From the NCBI GenBank assembly GCA_036782995.1, contig DAIPXZ010000003.1, forward strand, positions 62,001-126,000: 64,000 bases of DNA. The letters are read 5' to 3'. The notes below the pieces were generated by a model. That model was not told where the DNA came from. It worked only from the letters and a program-made list of their open reading frames with translations, and ran no database searches. This document shows, in pieces, positions 28,080 through 37,516 of the stretch (positions within the stretch are counted from its first letter, which is position 1; every line of letters begins with the position of its first letter). The translations under genes were made by a program, and so were the position numbers. The stretch is from DAIPXZ01 sp036782995. Lineage in GTDB: Bacteria > Bacillota > Clostridia > Saccharofermentanales > Saccharofermentanaceae.

Positions 28080-28355
28080 TTACTTATTTACCTTGTCCTT
28101 CATGCCCTTACCTGCCTTGAAAACAGGAGCCTTGGAAGCTGGAATATTGATAACTTCCTTTGTGCTTGGGTTACGGCCTTTACGAGCAGCACGCTTCTTG
28201 GTTTCGAATGTTCCAAATCCAACAAGAACGATCTTCTCTTCCTTAGCCAATGCATCAACGATTGTCTCGAGTGTTGCATTGATAGCGGCCTCAGTTTGCT
28301 TCTTTGTCATTGCTGTTGACTGTGCAACTGCATCAATAAGTTCTGATTTGTTCAT
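28080..28355 (-). CDS. HU-family nucleoid DNA-binding protein
   Basis: A 91-aa histone-like protein that dimerises and bends DNA. The sequence MNKSELIDAVA begins the canonical helix pair, and the beta-arm signature GFGTFETKKRAARKGRNP is complete. The length is normal. A strong promoter (TTGACA, 17 nt, CATAAT) lies upstream and a terminator downstream, so it is a single-gene unit. Confidence 0.97.
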   Translation of the reverse strand: MNKSELIDAVAQSTAMTKKQTEAAINATLETIVDALAKEEKIVLVGFGTFETKKRAARKGRNPSTKEVINIPASKAPVFKAGKGMKDKVNK

Positions 28356-28393
28356 AATTAATTTGCCTCCTTTAGGCTATATTCACAATGGGT

Positions 28394-28422
28394 ATTATGG
28401 ACGGCAAACGCCTTGTTGTCAA
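28394..28422 (-). promoter_or_regulatory. HU gene promoter
   Basis: On the minus strand TTGACA (28417-28422) and CATAAT (28394-28399) are separated by 17 nt. Confidence 0.7.
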
Positions 28423-28562
28423 GCGTTTTGTACGTTTTTTTCTCTTTTTTTTGATGTAAGTATAAAAACAAATTTTGTCAAGATGCTAAAATTGCCTGAT
28501 ATTGCAGTAAACACAAACAAGTGTTATTGTAATCTCGAGTATTGATAGAGGAGGATAATGAA

Positions 28563-28766
28563 ATGGTTGTTACTAAAGATACTATTCTTGCAGATATTTT
28601 GAATGCTGACCAAGAATGCGCACCGATTTTTTTCGCTAATGGTTTACATTGCCTCGGATGTGCGATGGCAAGTGGCGAGACAATTGCAGAGGCTTGTATG
28701 GTACATAATCTTGAGGCCGACAGTCTGATTCAGCAATTGAATGATTATTTTGCAAAGAAGGGCTAA
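28563..28766 (+). CDS. DUF1858 domain protein
   Basis: A 67-aa protein starting at the ATG at 28563, preceded by GAGGAGG. It carries the DUF1858 pattern: an N-terminal TKDTILADIL and a CLGC motif (HCLGCAMASGETI). DUF1858 is found alone or at the start of longer redox proteins, and the paired cysteines suggest a metal or redox role. The function is unknown. The gene has its own terminator. Confidence 0.85.
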   Translation: MVVTKDTILADILNADQECAPIFFANGLHCLGCAMASGETIAEACMVHNLEADSLIQQLNDYFAKKG

Positions 28767-28792
28767 TTGCTCATTGTTGATTGAACATCAAG

Positions 28793-28826
28793 AAAACCCC
28801 GTCATGAGATGAATGACGGGGTTTTT
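28793..28826 (+). terminator. Terminator after the DUF1858 gene
   Basis: AAAACCCCGTCAT (28793-28805) pairs with ATGACGGGG (28813-28821) and is followed by five T residues. It may also serve the convergent kinase gene. Confidence 0.85.
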
Positions 28827-28894
28827 GTGTTTATGAGATATCGGTTCGTCCTGTTCCGCTCCACAAATTTTACGCGTAGACCGTCTCTCTCGGT

Positions 28895-31033
28895 TTATAT
28901 TGCCTTAAAGACGATGTGGAATTCAGAGCCTTCGCCCTCGACACTTTCAACCCAGATTTTCCCACCATGTTTGTCGATGACACTTTTAACGATGGAGAGT
29001 CCAAGGCCGGAGCCAGTCTTATTGATGCCAGAGTTTTCGGCGCGATAAAAACGGTCGAAGACATAGGGAAGATCGGCTTTCGGGATGCCAACACCGTTAT
29101 CTTTAACGACAACGGAGACTGCATTTCCGCCTAACATGGCTGGATCGTCATAGCGAGAGCAGATAATATGTATATCTCCTTTTTCGCGCGTGTATTTCAT
29201 GGCGTTCACGATGATGTTTTCAAAGACGCGCAAGAGCTTCTTGGCATCGCCTTCAATCATCAGGTCGTCTTCGTCGTCCGGCATCTCGAGATAGACATGC
29301 TTTTCGGTACCCTCGCACTCCATTTTGTAGAGTGAATAGAGCTCAGTTATCATCTCTCGAATGCTGATTGGAATCATAGCTAATGCGACGTTTTCGGATT
29401 CCATACGGGTCAGCTGAACGAGATCGGAAATCATTTGCTCCATTTGTACGCTTCGCGTATGCATATTGCTGAGATAGAGCTGCTGTTGTTCGGGTGTAAG
29501 CGGTTCTTTGGCATTTTGCATGAGCTCAACGTAGCCTCGAATAGCGGTAATTGGCGTACGTAAATCATGAGAGACATTCGACATCATCTTTTTACGGGCG
29601 TCTTCGTTTTCTATGAGCTTTTGGTGGTTTGCCAGAAGATCGTCATTGACCTTCGCGATGTATTTTGTTTTTTCTTGTACGGCTCTTTCGAGGTCTTGGG
29701 AAAAGTTCGAAATAGTCTTAAAGTTGTTGACATAATTGATTGTGAAGTAAATGGCGATGCCAAGCATCATGACAGCCAATATGAACGAGTGCACCGGTAA
29801 GTAGATTACTTGTTGCGCACGGAGCAGCATGGAGGAGAACATAAAGATGCAAATTGAGCAGGAGCAGAGATGAAGCAATTGGTGCTTCTCTTCTTTTTGT
29901 AACATGTATGCTGCGCGGATGAAGTTATATGTTTGCACAATCATAACGAAGATGAGGTTGGCAATGATGGAAGACCGTAAATAAAGGAATTCCGGAAACA
30001 GCCAATAAACAATGATGTAGAGTGATGCTGCAACAAAGACGATAACGGTGTCCCAATGGTGCAATTTCTCGAGTTCGCCGATTGCATTTTTCGGATATAC
30101 GGATGTGAAATAAAGGTAGGAACCGACACACATTACGATTAGTAATGTGGTTTGGATGAGTTTGTTCCAATCACCGGGAAGGGGATTGACGGTATTGTCT
30201 AGGCTTTCATATGCAATACAGACGGCCATCATCCCGACAAAAAGATAATACTTCGCACGCGTGTGGAATGTCCGTGACACGTAGTATCCGGCGACAGCGA
30301 CGATTAAGAATATCGTGATTAATATGGCAATCCACATCCGCGAAAAGAACATGATAGATTCAATACTCTCAACACTCCCGATGGCAGGCGAGTTTGTGAT
30401 GCCGCCGAAAGGAGAGTCGAAGTTGGCGCATTGAATGATGAGTTCGATGCGGCCGTTCTCATCCGGGGAAATCTGTAAATTAAACGCACTTTCATTGGAC
30501 TCGTATATGGATTGGTCTTCGGAAACGACACCGACTCGACGAAGCAATTGACCATTAACCCAAACATTGGTGGCAAGGTTAATTTCTTCGAAGTCCATCG
30601 CGACGAGTTCGGTATTCGTATTAAGTTGGAGCACGAGTCGATAGGTGGCTACGCCGAATTCGGACATGGAAACTTGCTCGTCCATATTGACAGGCGTCGC
30701 ATTGCCGATATATGTCCATCCGTTGGTCGTAATGGATACATCTTTATAGTGTGGAAAAGTGTTTTCACTCGATGCAAAATCTATGGGTTCCAATAACATA
30801 TTGGGATAGAGCTCCCATCCATTTTGCATGAAGAGCGGAAAGTCGTTAGATGCATCCCAAAAAGAAATGTCCTGAGCGCCATCGGCTGTCTGAGAATAGA
30901 CATCGCCGTGTCTTTGGTTCACAAAATAAATGACCAAACACACGGCGATGATAGATACCAAAATAATAATGGTTCGAAGCGCGTAGCGAACATCCTGATT
31001 CTTTTCATTCGACAAAGATTTATCAGTATTCAT
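28895..31033 (-). CDS. Sensor histidine kinase with extracellular DISM-like and 7TM region
   Basis: A 712-aa membrane kinase. One N-terminal membrane segment (about residues 18-38) is followed by an extracellular beta-sandwich of about 170 residues. A run of seven hydrophobic segments (about 225-430) follows, then a coiled linker and the kinase core. The phospho-acceptor is H489 in SNVSHDLRTP; the ATP-binding N, G1 and G2 boxes (NAMKYT, DNGVGIPK, GSGLGLSI) are intact. The architecture resembles 7TMR-DISM sensors thought to bind carbohydrate-like ligands. It lies 33 nt downstream of the response regulator gene, its obvious partner. Confidence 0.92.
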   Translation of the reverse strand: MNTDKSLSNEKNQDVRYALRTIIILVSIIAVCLVIYFVNQRHGDVYSQTADGAQDISFWDASNDFPLFMQNGWELYPNMLLEPIDFASSENTFPHYKDVSITTNGWTYIGNATPVNMDEQVSMSEFGVATYRLVLQLNTNTELVAMDFEEINLATNVWVNGQLLRRVGVVSEDQSIYESNESAFNLQISPDENGRIELIIQCANFDSPFGGITNSPAIGSVESIESIMFFSRMWIAILITIFLIVAVAGYYVSRTFHTRAKYYLFVGMMAVCIAYESLDNTVNPLPGDWNKLIQTTLLIVMCVGSYLYFTSVYPKNAIGELEKLHHWDTVIVFVAASLYIIVYWLFPEFLYLRSSIIANLIFVMIVQTYNFIRAAYMLQKEEKHQLLHLCSCSICIFMFSSMLLRAQQVIYLPVHSFILAVMMLGIAIYFTINYVNNFKTISNFSQDLERAVQEKTKYIAKVNDDLLANHQKLIENEDARKKMMSNVSHDLRTPITAIRGYVELMQNAKEPLTPEQQQLYLSNMHTRSVQMEQMISDLVQLTRMESENVALAMIPISIREMITELYSLYKMECEGTEKHVYLEMPDDEDDLMIEGDAKKLLRVFENIIVNAMKYTREKGDIHIICSRYDDPAMLGGNAVSVVVKDNGVGIPKADLPYVFDRFYRAENSGINKTGSGLGLSIVKSVIDKHGGKIWVESVEGEGSEFHIVFKAI

Positions 31034-31066
31034 AATTGCCTCGACTGTTCCAAATGGAAGTTCTGA

Positions 31067-31774
31067 TTATTCGGCACGCAGAGTATTGCGAATCGGTGGA
31101 TATGCAAACGAATAACCGCTGCCCCACTCGGTCTTAACAAAGAGAACATCCGGAGCAGCTTTCTCCATTTTCTTTCTCAAGTAGCTGATGTTTACCATGA
31201 CGAGGTGATTGTCGCAAAGACCATCATCGCCCCAAACATGGGAATAAATGCGGGTAAAAGGAACGATAACATTCGGTGTTTCTGCAAGGAGACGGAGAAT
31301 ATCGAATTCTCTGTTCGTCAGATGAACTGGTTTATCATTGAGAAGCACTTCACGTGTCTTTACGTTCAAAGAAAGCGGAGGGAATTCCATAAGGAATCCG
31401 TCTCTGGTGAGACTGCGACGAATGTGAGCTGCAATACGTACAGAAAGCTCTGGGAGACTGTACGGCTTAGTCATGTAATCGTCACCGCCAACCTTAAATC
31501 CAGTAATCTTATCTTCCAATTGATCCTTCGCAGACAGGAAGATAATCGGAGCTGCGGTATAGATACGAAGTTTTGTAGGGAGATCATAAGCACTTCCATC
31601 CGGAAGCATGATATCCAATACGATACAGTCATAGGCATTCGTTTCGACCTTCTGAAGTGTTTGTGCGATATTGGTAGCCACACTTACTTCATAGCCTTCG
31701 TTGGTGAGGAAGGAACGATTGATTTCGAGAATATCGGTATCATCGTCCACAAGTAAAATACGATGCTTTGCCAT
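31067..31774 (-). CDS. OmpR-family response regulator
   Basis: A 235-aa two-domain regulator. The receiver has the acidic pair at D10-D12 and the phospho-acceptor D54 (IVLDIMLPDG). The conserved KPYSLPEL stretch follows near residue 103. The C-terminal winged helix (TNREFDILRLLAETPNVIV, then SHVWGDD, VNISYLRKKM) is of OmpR type. It is transcribed first, ahead of the sensor kinase. The regulon is unknown, and no transporter gene is in the same transcript. Confidence 0.94.
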   Translation of the reverse strand: MAKHRILLVDDDTDILEINRSFLTNEGYEVSVATNIAQTLQKVETNAYDCIVLDIMLPDGSAYDLPTKLRIYTAAPIIFLSAKDQLEDKITGFKVGGDDYMTKPYSLPELSVRIAAHIRRSLTRDGFLMEFPPLSLNVKTREVLLNDKPVHLTNREFDILRLLAETPNVIVPFTRIYSHVWGDDGLCDNHLVMVNISYLRKKMEKAAPDVLFVKTEWGSGYSFAYPPIRNTLRAE

Positions 31775-31998
31775 TGTTACACCACCTTTTCGTGTGCTGT
31801 GCGTCGTATAGAAAAGAAATATCGACGCTCATTTCCGATTTGACTTCAATAAAAAACTTTGTGTTATTTAGATTATAACCTCATAAATGGCAAATGAAAA
31901 GCCAAAAAACAAAAAATGTAAAAATCTTGCGAAAATATTAAAGCCGTAGTAAACTGAAAGAAAACAAATGTTCGTTTTGCTATTCAGGGAAGGGGTCG

Positions 31999-33243
31999 AT
32001 GGAGACGGATCGCATTATTTTGCATGTGGATCAGAATTGCTTTTTTGCATCTGTGGAAATGAAGAATAACCCGGAGCTGCGGAATGTCCCAATGGCGGTC
32101 GCGGGTGACGCGAAGCAGCGGCACGGGATTATTTTGGCGAAGAATCCGTTGGCGCAAAGGTGCGGTGTGAAGACGGCGGAAGCGATATGGCAATCGAAGC
32201 AGAAGTGCCCGGATTTGGTTGTTGTGCCCGGCCATTTTGAATCCTATAACTATTATTCGAGACGCCTTGTAGAGCTCTACTCACAATATACGGACCTGGT
32301 AGAACCGTTCGGGCTCGATGAGTGTTGGCTGGATGTGACCGCGAGTGGCGCAATGACGGGGCAGGAAATCGCAGATGAGATTCGTAATCGCGTGAAGGAT
32401 GAACTGGGGCTAACTTGCTCTGTCGGTGTGAGTTTTAATAAGGTTTTTGCAAAGCTCGGGTCGGACTATAAGAAGCCTGATGCGACGACGGTGATTTTGC
32501 GCGAGCATTTTAAGGAGATTGTATGGCCGCTTCCCGTAGCTGATTTACTCTATGTCGGTCGTTCGACGGATATGGCATTAAAAAAGATTAATGTTCGAAC
32601 AATCGGTGAACTGGCGGCACTTGATCAGCATTTTCTTTCGCGCTATATGGGGAAGGCCGGTGAGGTCTTATGGATATATGCGAATGGACTTGATGAATCG
32701 CCGGTTGCTCGTATCGGGACGACGCGCACGTTAAAGTCGGTTGGGAACAGTACGACGACACCGCGTGATATGGTTTCAAATGCTGATGTGCATACGATTA
32801 TGGTGACTTTGTCCGCACAGGTGGGGCATCGATTAAGGAAGCATTATCTGCGCGGCTCGACGGTGCAAATCTGGGTGCGAGACATTCGTTTGCAATCATT
32901 TGAGCGGCAAAGGAAATTGGAGAAGGCAACAAATGAAGATACGACCATTGCCAATGTGGCATTTGCGCTTTTTATGGAGAGTTACGATTGGCACGCGCCG
33001 CTTCGAAGCATCGGCGTGCGTGTGACGCAATTATCGGATATTCACGATTACGAGCAAACGACGATTTTTGAAATGATTCATGACACGACAAAGCTATCGA
33101 AGGTGAATGAAGTGTTGGACCGACTGCGAAATCAGTATGGCTACCATACGGTGATGAAGGGAAGACAACTGCAGGGTGTTGACGATCTATCACCGGAAAA
33201 TCGTGAGACAGTGCCCCATGGGGCTTTTAATGAGAACGAGTAA
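31999..33243 (+). CDS. dinB: DNA polymerase IV (Y-family)
   Basis: A translesion polymerase of 414 aa. Catalytic carboxylates are D11 (HVDQNCFFASVE) and D107-E108 (GLDECWLD). The helix-hairpin-helix and little-finger domains follow. Residue C14 occupies the position after the first aspartate block. The length is typical. It starts about 225 nt from the divergent response regulator gene. No SOS box was found by eye in the upstream region. Confidence 0.93.
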   Translation: METDRIILHVDQNCFFASVEMKNNPELRNVPMAVAGDAKQRHGIILAKNPLAQRCGVKTAEAIWQSKQKCPDLVVVPGHFESYNYYSRRLVELYSQYTDLVEPFGLDECWLDVTASGAMTGQEIADEIRNRVKDELGLTCSVGVSFNKVFAKLGSDYKKPDATTVILREHFKEIVWPLPVADLLYVGRSTDMALKKINVRTIGELAALDQHFLSRYMGKAGEVLWIYANGLDESPVARIGTTRTLKSVGNSTTTPRDMVSNADVHTIMVTLSAQVGHRLRKHYLRGSTVQIWVRDIRLQSFERQRKLEKATNEDTTIANVAFALFMESYDWHAPLRSIGVRVTQLSDIHDYEQTTIFEMIHDTTKLSKVNEVLDRLRNQYGYHTVMKGRQLQGVDDLSPENRETVPHGAFNENE

Positions 33244-33401
33244 TGCAGTAGATATCAGGGGTACATGGGCTTTCCACGCTTCGTGAATATGAGCTTATGA
33301 TGTGCTGAATGATAAGATTTTGCTCGGATAGCGACTTGAATGTTTAAATATATTTCGTTATCATTACTTTAATAGATAACCTATATCGGAGGCATTGTCG
33401 T

Positions 33402-33899
33402 ATGTGGGAAGAAGTAGACGAAGCGATACGTGAGAAGATTATCACGAAAGAGAAGACGGATGCCAAACAGCATTTCGAATATTTGCTTCTCTTTTGGCTC
33501 TTTGCCGTGGTGGTTTGGGTATTATTACTTCAAACGGCTAGTTCACTGCCGCAATCGATGGTGGTCGTTTTTTCCATGCTTTACGCCGCGATTATTATCG
33601 CGATTGTGATTGCGAGCTATTCGGGCATCGCACATACCGTGGAAATGATTCATATGGCCCGATATATGATGAAGACAACCTGTGGAAAACGCATAGAAAT
33701 TACTCGGAAAGATAAATCCGATTTAAAACCCGGTTATTACATCACCATCATGAAAAACGGTAAGGAGAGCTTACCGATTCCTGTTGATAAATCGAAATAC
33801 GAAGCATTGTATATGGGCAGTATGGTCGTAGTTCTCTCTGTTGATCAATCAGATGAGACGTCAATGCGAATTTATTCTCCATCACAATTGATGATTTAA
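33402..33899 (+). CDS. Hypothetical membrane protein with C-terminal soluble domain
   Basis: Not recognised. The 165-aa protein has two membrane segments (about residues 28-46 and 54-75) and a soluble tail of about 80 residues with a possible small beta-barrel (GYYITIMKNGKESLPIPVDKSKYE). It ends 4 nt before the YhcC-type gene, so the two are likely co-transcribed. A CGGAGG ribosome binding site is present. No function can be given. Confidence 0.65.
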   Translation: MWEEVDEAIREKIITKEKTDAKQHFEYLLLFWLFAVVVWVLLLQTASSLPQSMVVVFSMLYAAIIIAIVIASYSGIAHTVEMIHMARYMMKTTCGKRIEITRKDKSDLKPGYYITIMKNGKESLPIPVDKSKYEALYMGSMVVVLSVDQSDETSMRIYSPSQLMI

Positions 33900-33903
33900 A
33901 CTC

Positions 33904-34836
33904 ATGTCGATTCATTATGTATCGGCCAATGATGAATATCTCCGACTATTTGGTCATAAGACCTACCGAATTGCACTCCATGCAGGTACGACATGCCCGA
34001 CGCGTGATGGTACTCTTGGCGTAGGCGGCTGTATTTTTTGCAGTCGAGCCGGTTCTGGCGATTTTGCATCCGATGCGACATTACCTATCGTTGATCAAGT
34101 ACGGCTGGGAAAAGAACTAGTGCGCGCGAAGGCGGGTGCCGATGCAAGATATATCGCATATTTTCAGGCATTTACATCGACATATGGCGATGAAGAAGAA
34201 CTTCGAATGAAATACAATGAGGCCATCGCACAAGAAGATATCGTTGGCATTGCGATTGCAACACGCCCGGACTGCATATCGAATCGGATGCTGGAAATCC
34301 TTGAAGAATTGACGACGAAAACGCATGTGTGGGTTGAATTGGGACTTCAATCGATTCACGAAACAAGCGAGAAGTGGATGCGCCGAGGCTATCCATTATC
34401 CTGCTTTGAGGAGATGGTAGCACGACTGGAAAAATTGCCTTTGGATATTGTGGTTCATGTCATATTGAATCTCCCAAATGAGACAGAAAAAATGATGACA
34501 GAAACCATCGATTATGTAGCTCAATTGCCGATTCAGGGAATAAAGATTGCCAATTTACATATCCTGTCGGACAGCGATCTTGGAAAAGCATATGTGGCAC
34601 ACCCGTTTCCGCTTCTTGGTATGGATGAATATATTGATTTGCTTTCTCGTTTGCTGCCGCGTATTCCGCGAAAAATCGTGGTCTATCGATTAACCGGTGA
34701 CGGACCGAAAGCGACATTATTAGCGCCGCTTTGGACAGCAAATAAACGGCAGGTGCGAAATGCGATATCAAAGGCATTTCGAGAGAAAAAGGTGATACAG
34801 GGAAGTTTGTTTTCTGAAGGTTGTCCAACGAATTGA
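33904..34836 (+). CDS. TIGR01212-type radical SAM protein (YhcC-like)
   Basis: A 310-aa radical SAM protein. The iron-sulfur cysteines C31, C43 and C46 lie in CPTRDGTLGVGGCIFC, the spacing specific for the YhcC family, in place of the usual CxxxCxxC. The barrel then runs through YIAYFQAFTSTYG and HVWVELGLQSIHE. The family's reaction is not settled. The preceding membrane gene overlaps its transcription unit. A bidirectional terminator follows. Confidence 0.92.
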   Translation: MSIHYVSANDEYLRLFGHKTYRIALHAGTTCPTRDGTLGVGGCIFCSRAGSGDFASDATLPIVDQVRLGKELVRAKAGADARYIAYFQAFTSTYGDEEELRMKYNEAIAQEDIVGIAIATRPDCISNRMLEILEELTTKTHVWVELGLQSIHETSEKWMRRGYPLSCFEEMVARLEKLPLDIVVHVILNLPNETEKMMTETIDYVAQLPIQGIKIANLHILSDSDLGKAYVAHPFPLLGMDEYIDLLSRLLPRIPRKIVVYRLTGDGPKATLLAPLWTANKRQVRNAISKAFREKKVIQGSLFSEGCPTN

Positions 34837-34902
34837 CATTCCCTCGATGAAAAGAAAAGGGCTTCGTGTTTCGGCCGCTACAACATAACTAATACTCAGA
34901 TA

Positions 34903-34939
34903 AAAACACCCGGCATCCATGCGGATAACCGGGTGTTTT
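34903..34939. terminator. Bidirectional terminator between YhcC-like gene and ABC permease
   Basis: AAAACACCCGG (34903-34913) pairs perfectly with CCGGGTGTTTT (34929-34939), with A and T ends. It serves both convergent units. Confidence 0.85.
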
Positions 34940-34965
34940 CGTGTGTTTCTCTTTGAAAGAGATTA

Positions 34966-36597
34966 TTATTGAATGTCTTTTCTGCAGAACTGATCTTTAG
35001 CGATGTAGATCAGGCAGAAGAATAACACGATGCAATAGCACAGTGAGAAAATCGGCGATGGGGTCGTGAGCATGCCCGTCGCTTCTTCCAGTCCCAAAGA
35101 CGACGAATTCATCATCGTATAGTATGGGAAGAGTGGCGTAATGAAATCCATATTGGAAATCGGCAGGAAGTCAATCCAACGCTGATGTGTGAAAAGCATC
35201 AATAGTTGATTTACTGTGCTGGTCATGTACGAAGCGCCCATAGAAATTGCAACTGCAGGTGCTGTGTTATTAAACACACTGGAGAATGCAAAAGCCATTA
35301 AGGCGTAGAAGAGAACATCGACGCACGAGACGATAAAGTACAGGAATTGATAAAGCAGGTGCGGCATTGTGTGAATAACCCCGGAACCATTAACGTACAC
35401 ATATGGTACTAATGTCTTGGTACCGAAGAATACGATTGTACCGAGCATGGAGAAAACCACCGCGAAGATTGAGGAAACTAATACTACCGTGATAATGGAA
35501 AGTAATTTAGCGGTGAAAATTTTCCATCTTTTTACCGGGGCAATAATTAGTGACTTAATCGAACCAGTCGCCATTTCGCTGGAAATGGTGCTGCCTGCTA
35601 TGATGATGACGAGGACAGTGATGAGGGTTTTAACAAAGCTTTGTGTCAATGCCGTCGACATGCTGGCAATACCGGATTCGGAGTCGAGAACGAGAAGATG
35701 GTTATCAATTCTGTATTGGAGCACACTTAATTTGTTCTCGATTTCCTCACGCTTTTCTTCTGATAACGGAGTGGTCGTTGTCGTCATTTCAAGGAGATTC
35801 GACGATAGCAAAACGTTATTGTCGAGTTGTGTTTGATAAATTTCTATGGTACTGAAAGCGTTCGTTAATTCACCAACAACATCCTTCTCGATGCCGCCGG
35901 TAGGGTCATAATCATACCAAGTATCCAATCTGGAGGCACCGCCATAATTGGTAATACTGTCAAAGAAATATACATCCGCATTTGCATCAGTGACGAATTG
36001 ATTTTCGTTGGCTTTATAGAATGCAATATAGGCTTTAAAATCCAATTCATTCGAAATAACCTTGAGCTCATCAATCATACCTAGTAATTCGTTTTGGCGT
36101 GCAGTCCATGCCTCATCACGATCTTCAATCGGAACCATATATTGATTCCAATAATCGAAATAAAAGGTTTGGAGAATCGATTCAATATAAGTTACGAATG
36201 TTATTCGATTGACATCAACCACATTCCAATCGACTTCGTTTAACATGAATTCTTTGGTGTCGACATCAGACTGCAACGCTGCAATGGTCTCATCATCAAT
36301 CAAGAGATCATCAGCGGCTTCCAAACGGAATCCGGAAACGTATTCTTCTCCATTAGTTTCTTTTAGGTATTCGTCAAAGTATGCTTCAGCATCTGCGAGG
36401 TATTGACGCGGTATTTCGTAATTGTCCTCACTCGTGCTCATGATATCACTTGTACCGAGCAATAACGGTTCTAGCAGCTTCATCACACCGGAAAAACCGA
36501 ATGCGGTGATTACGACAAGAATGGCAATGACGAGAACACTGATTTTCTTGGAGATTTTAATCATCTCGTTTGTATAAAGTGCAAATATCTTACTCAA
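34966..36597 (-). CDS. ABC-2 type transporter permease
   Basis: A 543-aa permease with a TTG start (36597), preceded by GGAGG 8 nt upstream; the start overlaps the ATPase gene by 8 nt. One N-terminal membrane segment (about residues 20-40) is followed by an extracellular domain of about 280 residues. Then come five or six membrane segments (about 325-535). The final block around SISMGASYMT and the SSEMATGSIKSLIIAPVKRWKI stretch is typical of ABC-2 exporters. It works with the ATPase directly upstream. The cargo is unknown. Confidence 0.88.
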   Translation of the reverse strand: MSKIFALYTNEMIKISKKISVLVIAILVVITAFGFSGVMKLLEPLLLGTSDIMSTSEDNYEIPRQYLADAEAYFDEYLKETNGEEYVSGFRLEAADDLLIDDETIAALQSDVDTKEFMLNEVDWNVVDVNRITFVTYIESILQTFYFDYWNQYMVPIEDRDEAWTARQNELLGMIDELKVISNELDFKAYIAFYKANENQFVTDANADVYFFDSITNYGGASRLDTWYDYDPTGGIEKDVVGELTNAFSTIEIYQTQLDNNVLLSSNLLEMTTTTTPLSEEKREEIENKLSVLQYRIDNHLLVLDSESGIASMSTALTQSFVKTLITVLVIIIAGSTISSEMATGSIKSLIIAPVKRWKIFTAKLLSIITVVLVSSIFAVVFSMLGTIVFFGTKTLVPYVYVNGSGVIHTMPHLLYQFLYFIVSCVDVLFYALMAFAFSSVFNNTAPAVAISMGASYMTSTVNQLLMLFTHQRWIDFLPISNMDFITPLFPYYTMMNSSSLGLEEATGMLTTPSPIFSLCYCIVLFFCLIYIAKDQFCRKDIQ

Positions 36598-37516
36598 TGT
36601 TCAATCCTCCTCCTGTGATTTGTAAGAAGGCATCTTCCAGCGTACTTTCTTTGAGCTGTACGCCAAGAATATCTGCGCCGCCTTCGATTAATTCGCGAAT
36701 GCAATTGTTGATTTCTTCAGGAGAAACCTCGATATCGATGGACTTCTCACCAACTTCGCGAATCTTATCCGCGTAGTGTGCCGAGAGAATCTCTTTCGCC
36801 TTCGCAGGATTTGATGTCTTGATCTGATGAATTGGAGCCCCATTGACTCCAGCTGTCAATTCGTCGATGAGACGAACATCGCGTAAAGTACCATTTGTAA
36901 TAATGCCAACGCGATCACACATCAATTGCATCTCTGTAAGCATGTGACTCGAGACCATGACGGCTACGCCTTCTTCGTGAGCGAGTTTCTTTAAGATATC
37001 GCGAAGCTCGTGAATTCCGGCTGGGTCAAGACCATTGGTCGGCTCATCGAGAATCAATACCTTTGGATTGTGCAAAAGCGCCTGGGCGAGACCAATTCTC
37101 TGCTTCATACCGAGCGAGTACCGCTTCACCTTTTCATTGGCGCGTGCCTTCATGCCGACGAGATCGAGCACCTCGTCGATTCTTTCTTTCGTGACACCGT
37201 CATGAATACGGGCATACATTTCAAGATTCAGACGACCGGAAAGCGTAATATACATTTCTGGGTTTTCAACGATACCACCGATATCAGCCATCGCTTTCTC
37301 GTAGTGTTTTTTCTTGTCAAAACCATTGATGATGACCGTGCCGCTGTCCATCGAAATGAAGCTCATGATCATCTTAATCATTGTGGTTTTACCAGCGCCA
37401 TTCGGGCCTAAGAAACCGAATACCTCGCCGGGATAAATCTCGAATGAGACATCATTTACGGCCTTTTTCTTGCCGAATGATTTTGTGGCGTGAATTACCT
37501 TCATTGCAGGTTCCAT
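36590..37516 (-). CDS. ABC transporter ATP-binding protein
   Basis: A 308-aa cytoplasmic ATPase. Walker A is GPNGAGKT at residues 37-44, the signature is YSLGMKQRIGLAQAL, and Walker B is VLILDEPTNGLDP. A C-terminal extension after residue 220 is usual for BcrA-like exporters. It starts one nucleotide into the stop of the upstream secreted-domain gene (TAATG) and overlaps the permease start by 8 nt. All three genes form one tight operon. The exported substrate could be a peptide antibiotic or lipid; this is inferred from the family. Confidence 0.92.
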   Translation of the reverse strand: MEPAMKVIHATKSFGKKKAVNDVSFEIYPGEVFGFLGPNGAGKTTMIKMIMSFISMDSGTVIINGFDKKKHYEKAMADIGGIVENPEMYITLSGRLNLEMYARIHDGVTKERIDEVLDLVGMKARANEKVKRYSLGMKQRIGLAQALLHNPKVLILDEPTNGLDPAGIHELRDILKKLAHEEGVAVMVSSHMLTEMQLMCDRVGIITNGTLRDVRLIDELTAGVNGAPIHQIKTSNPAKAKEILSAHYADKIREVGEKSIDIEVSPEEINNCIRELIEGGADILGVQLKESTLEDAFLQITGGGLNIE

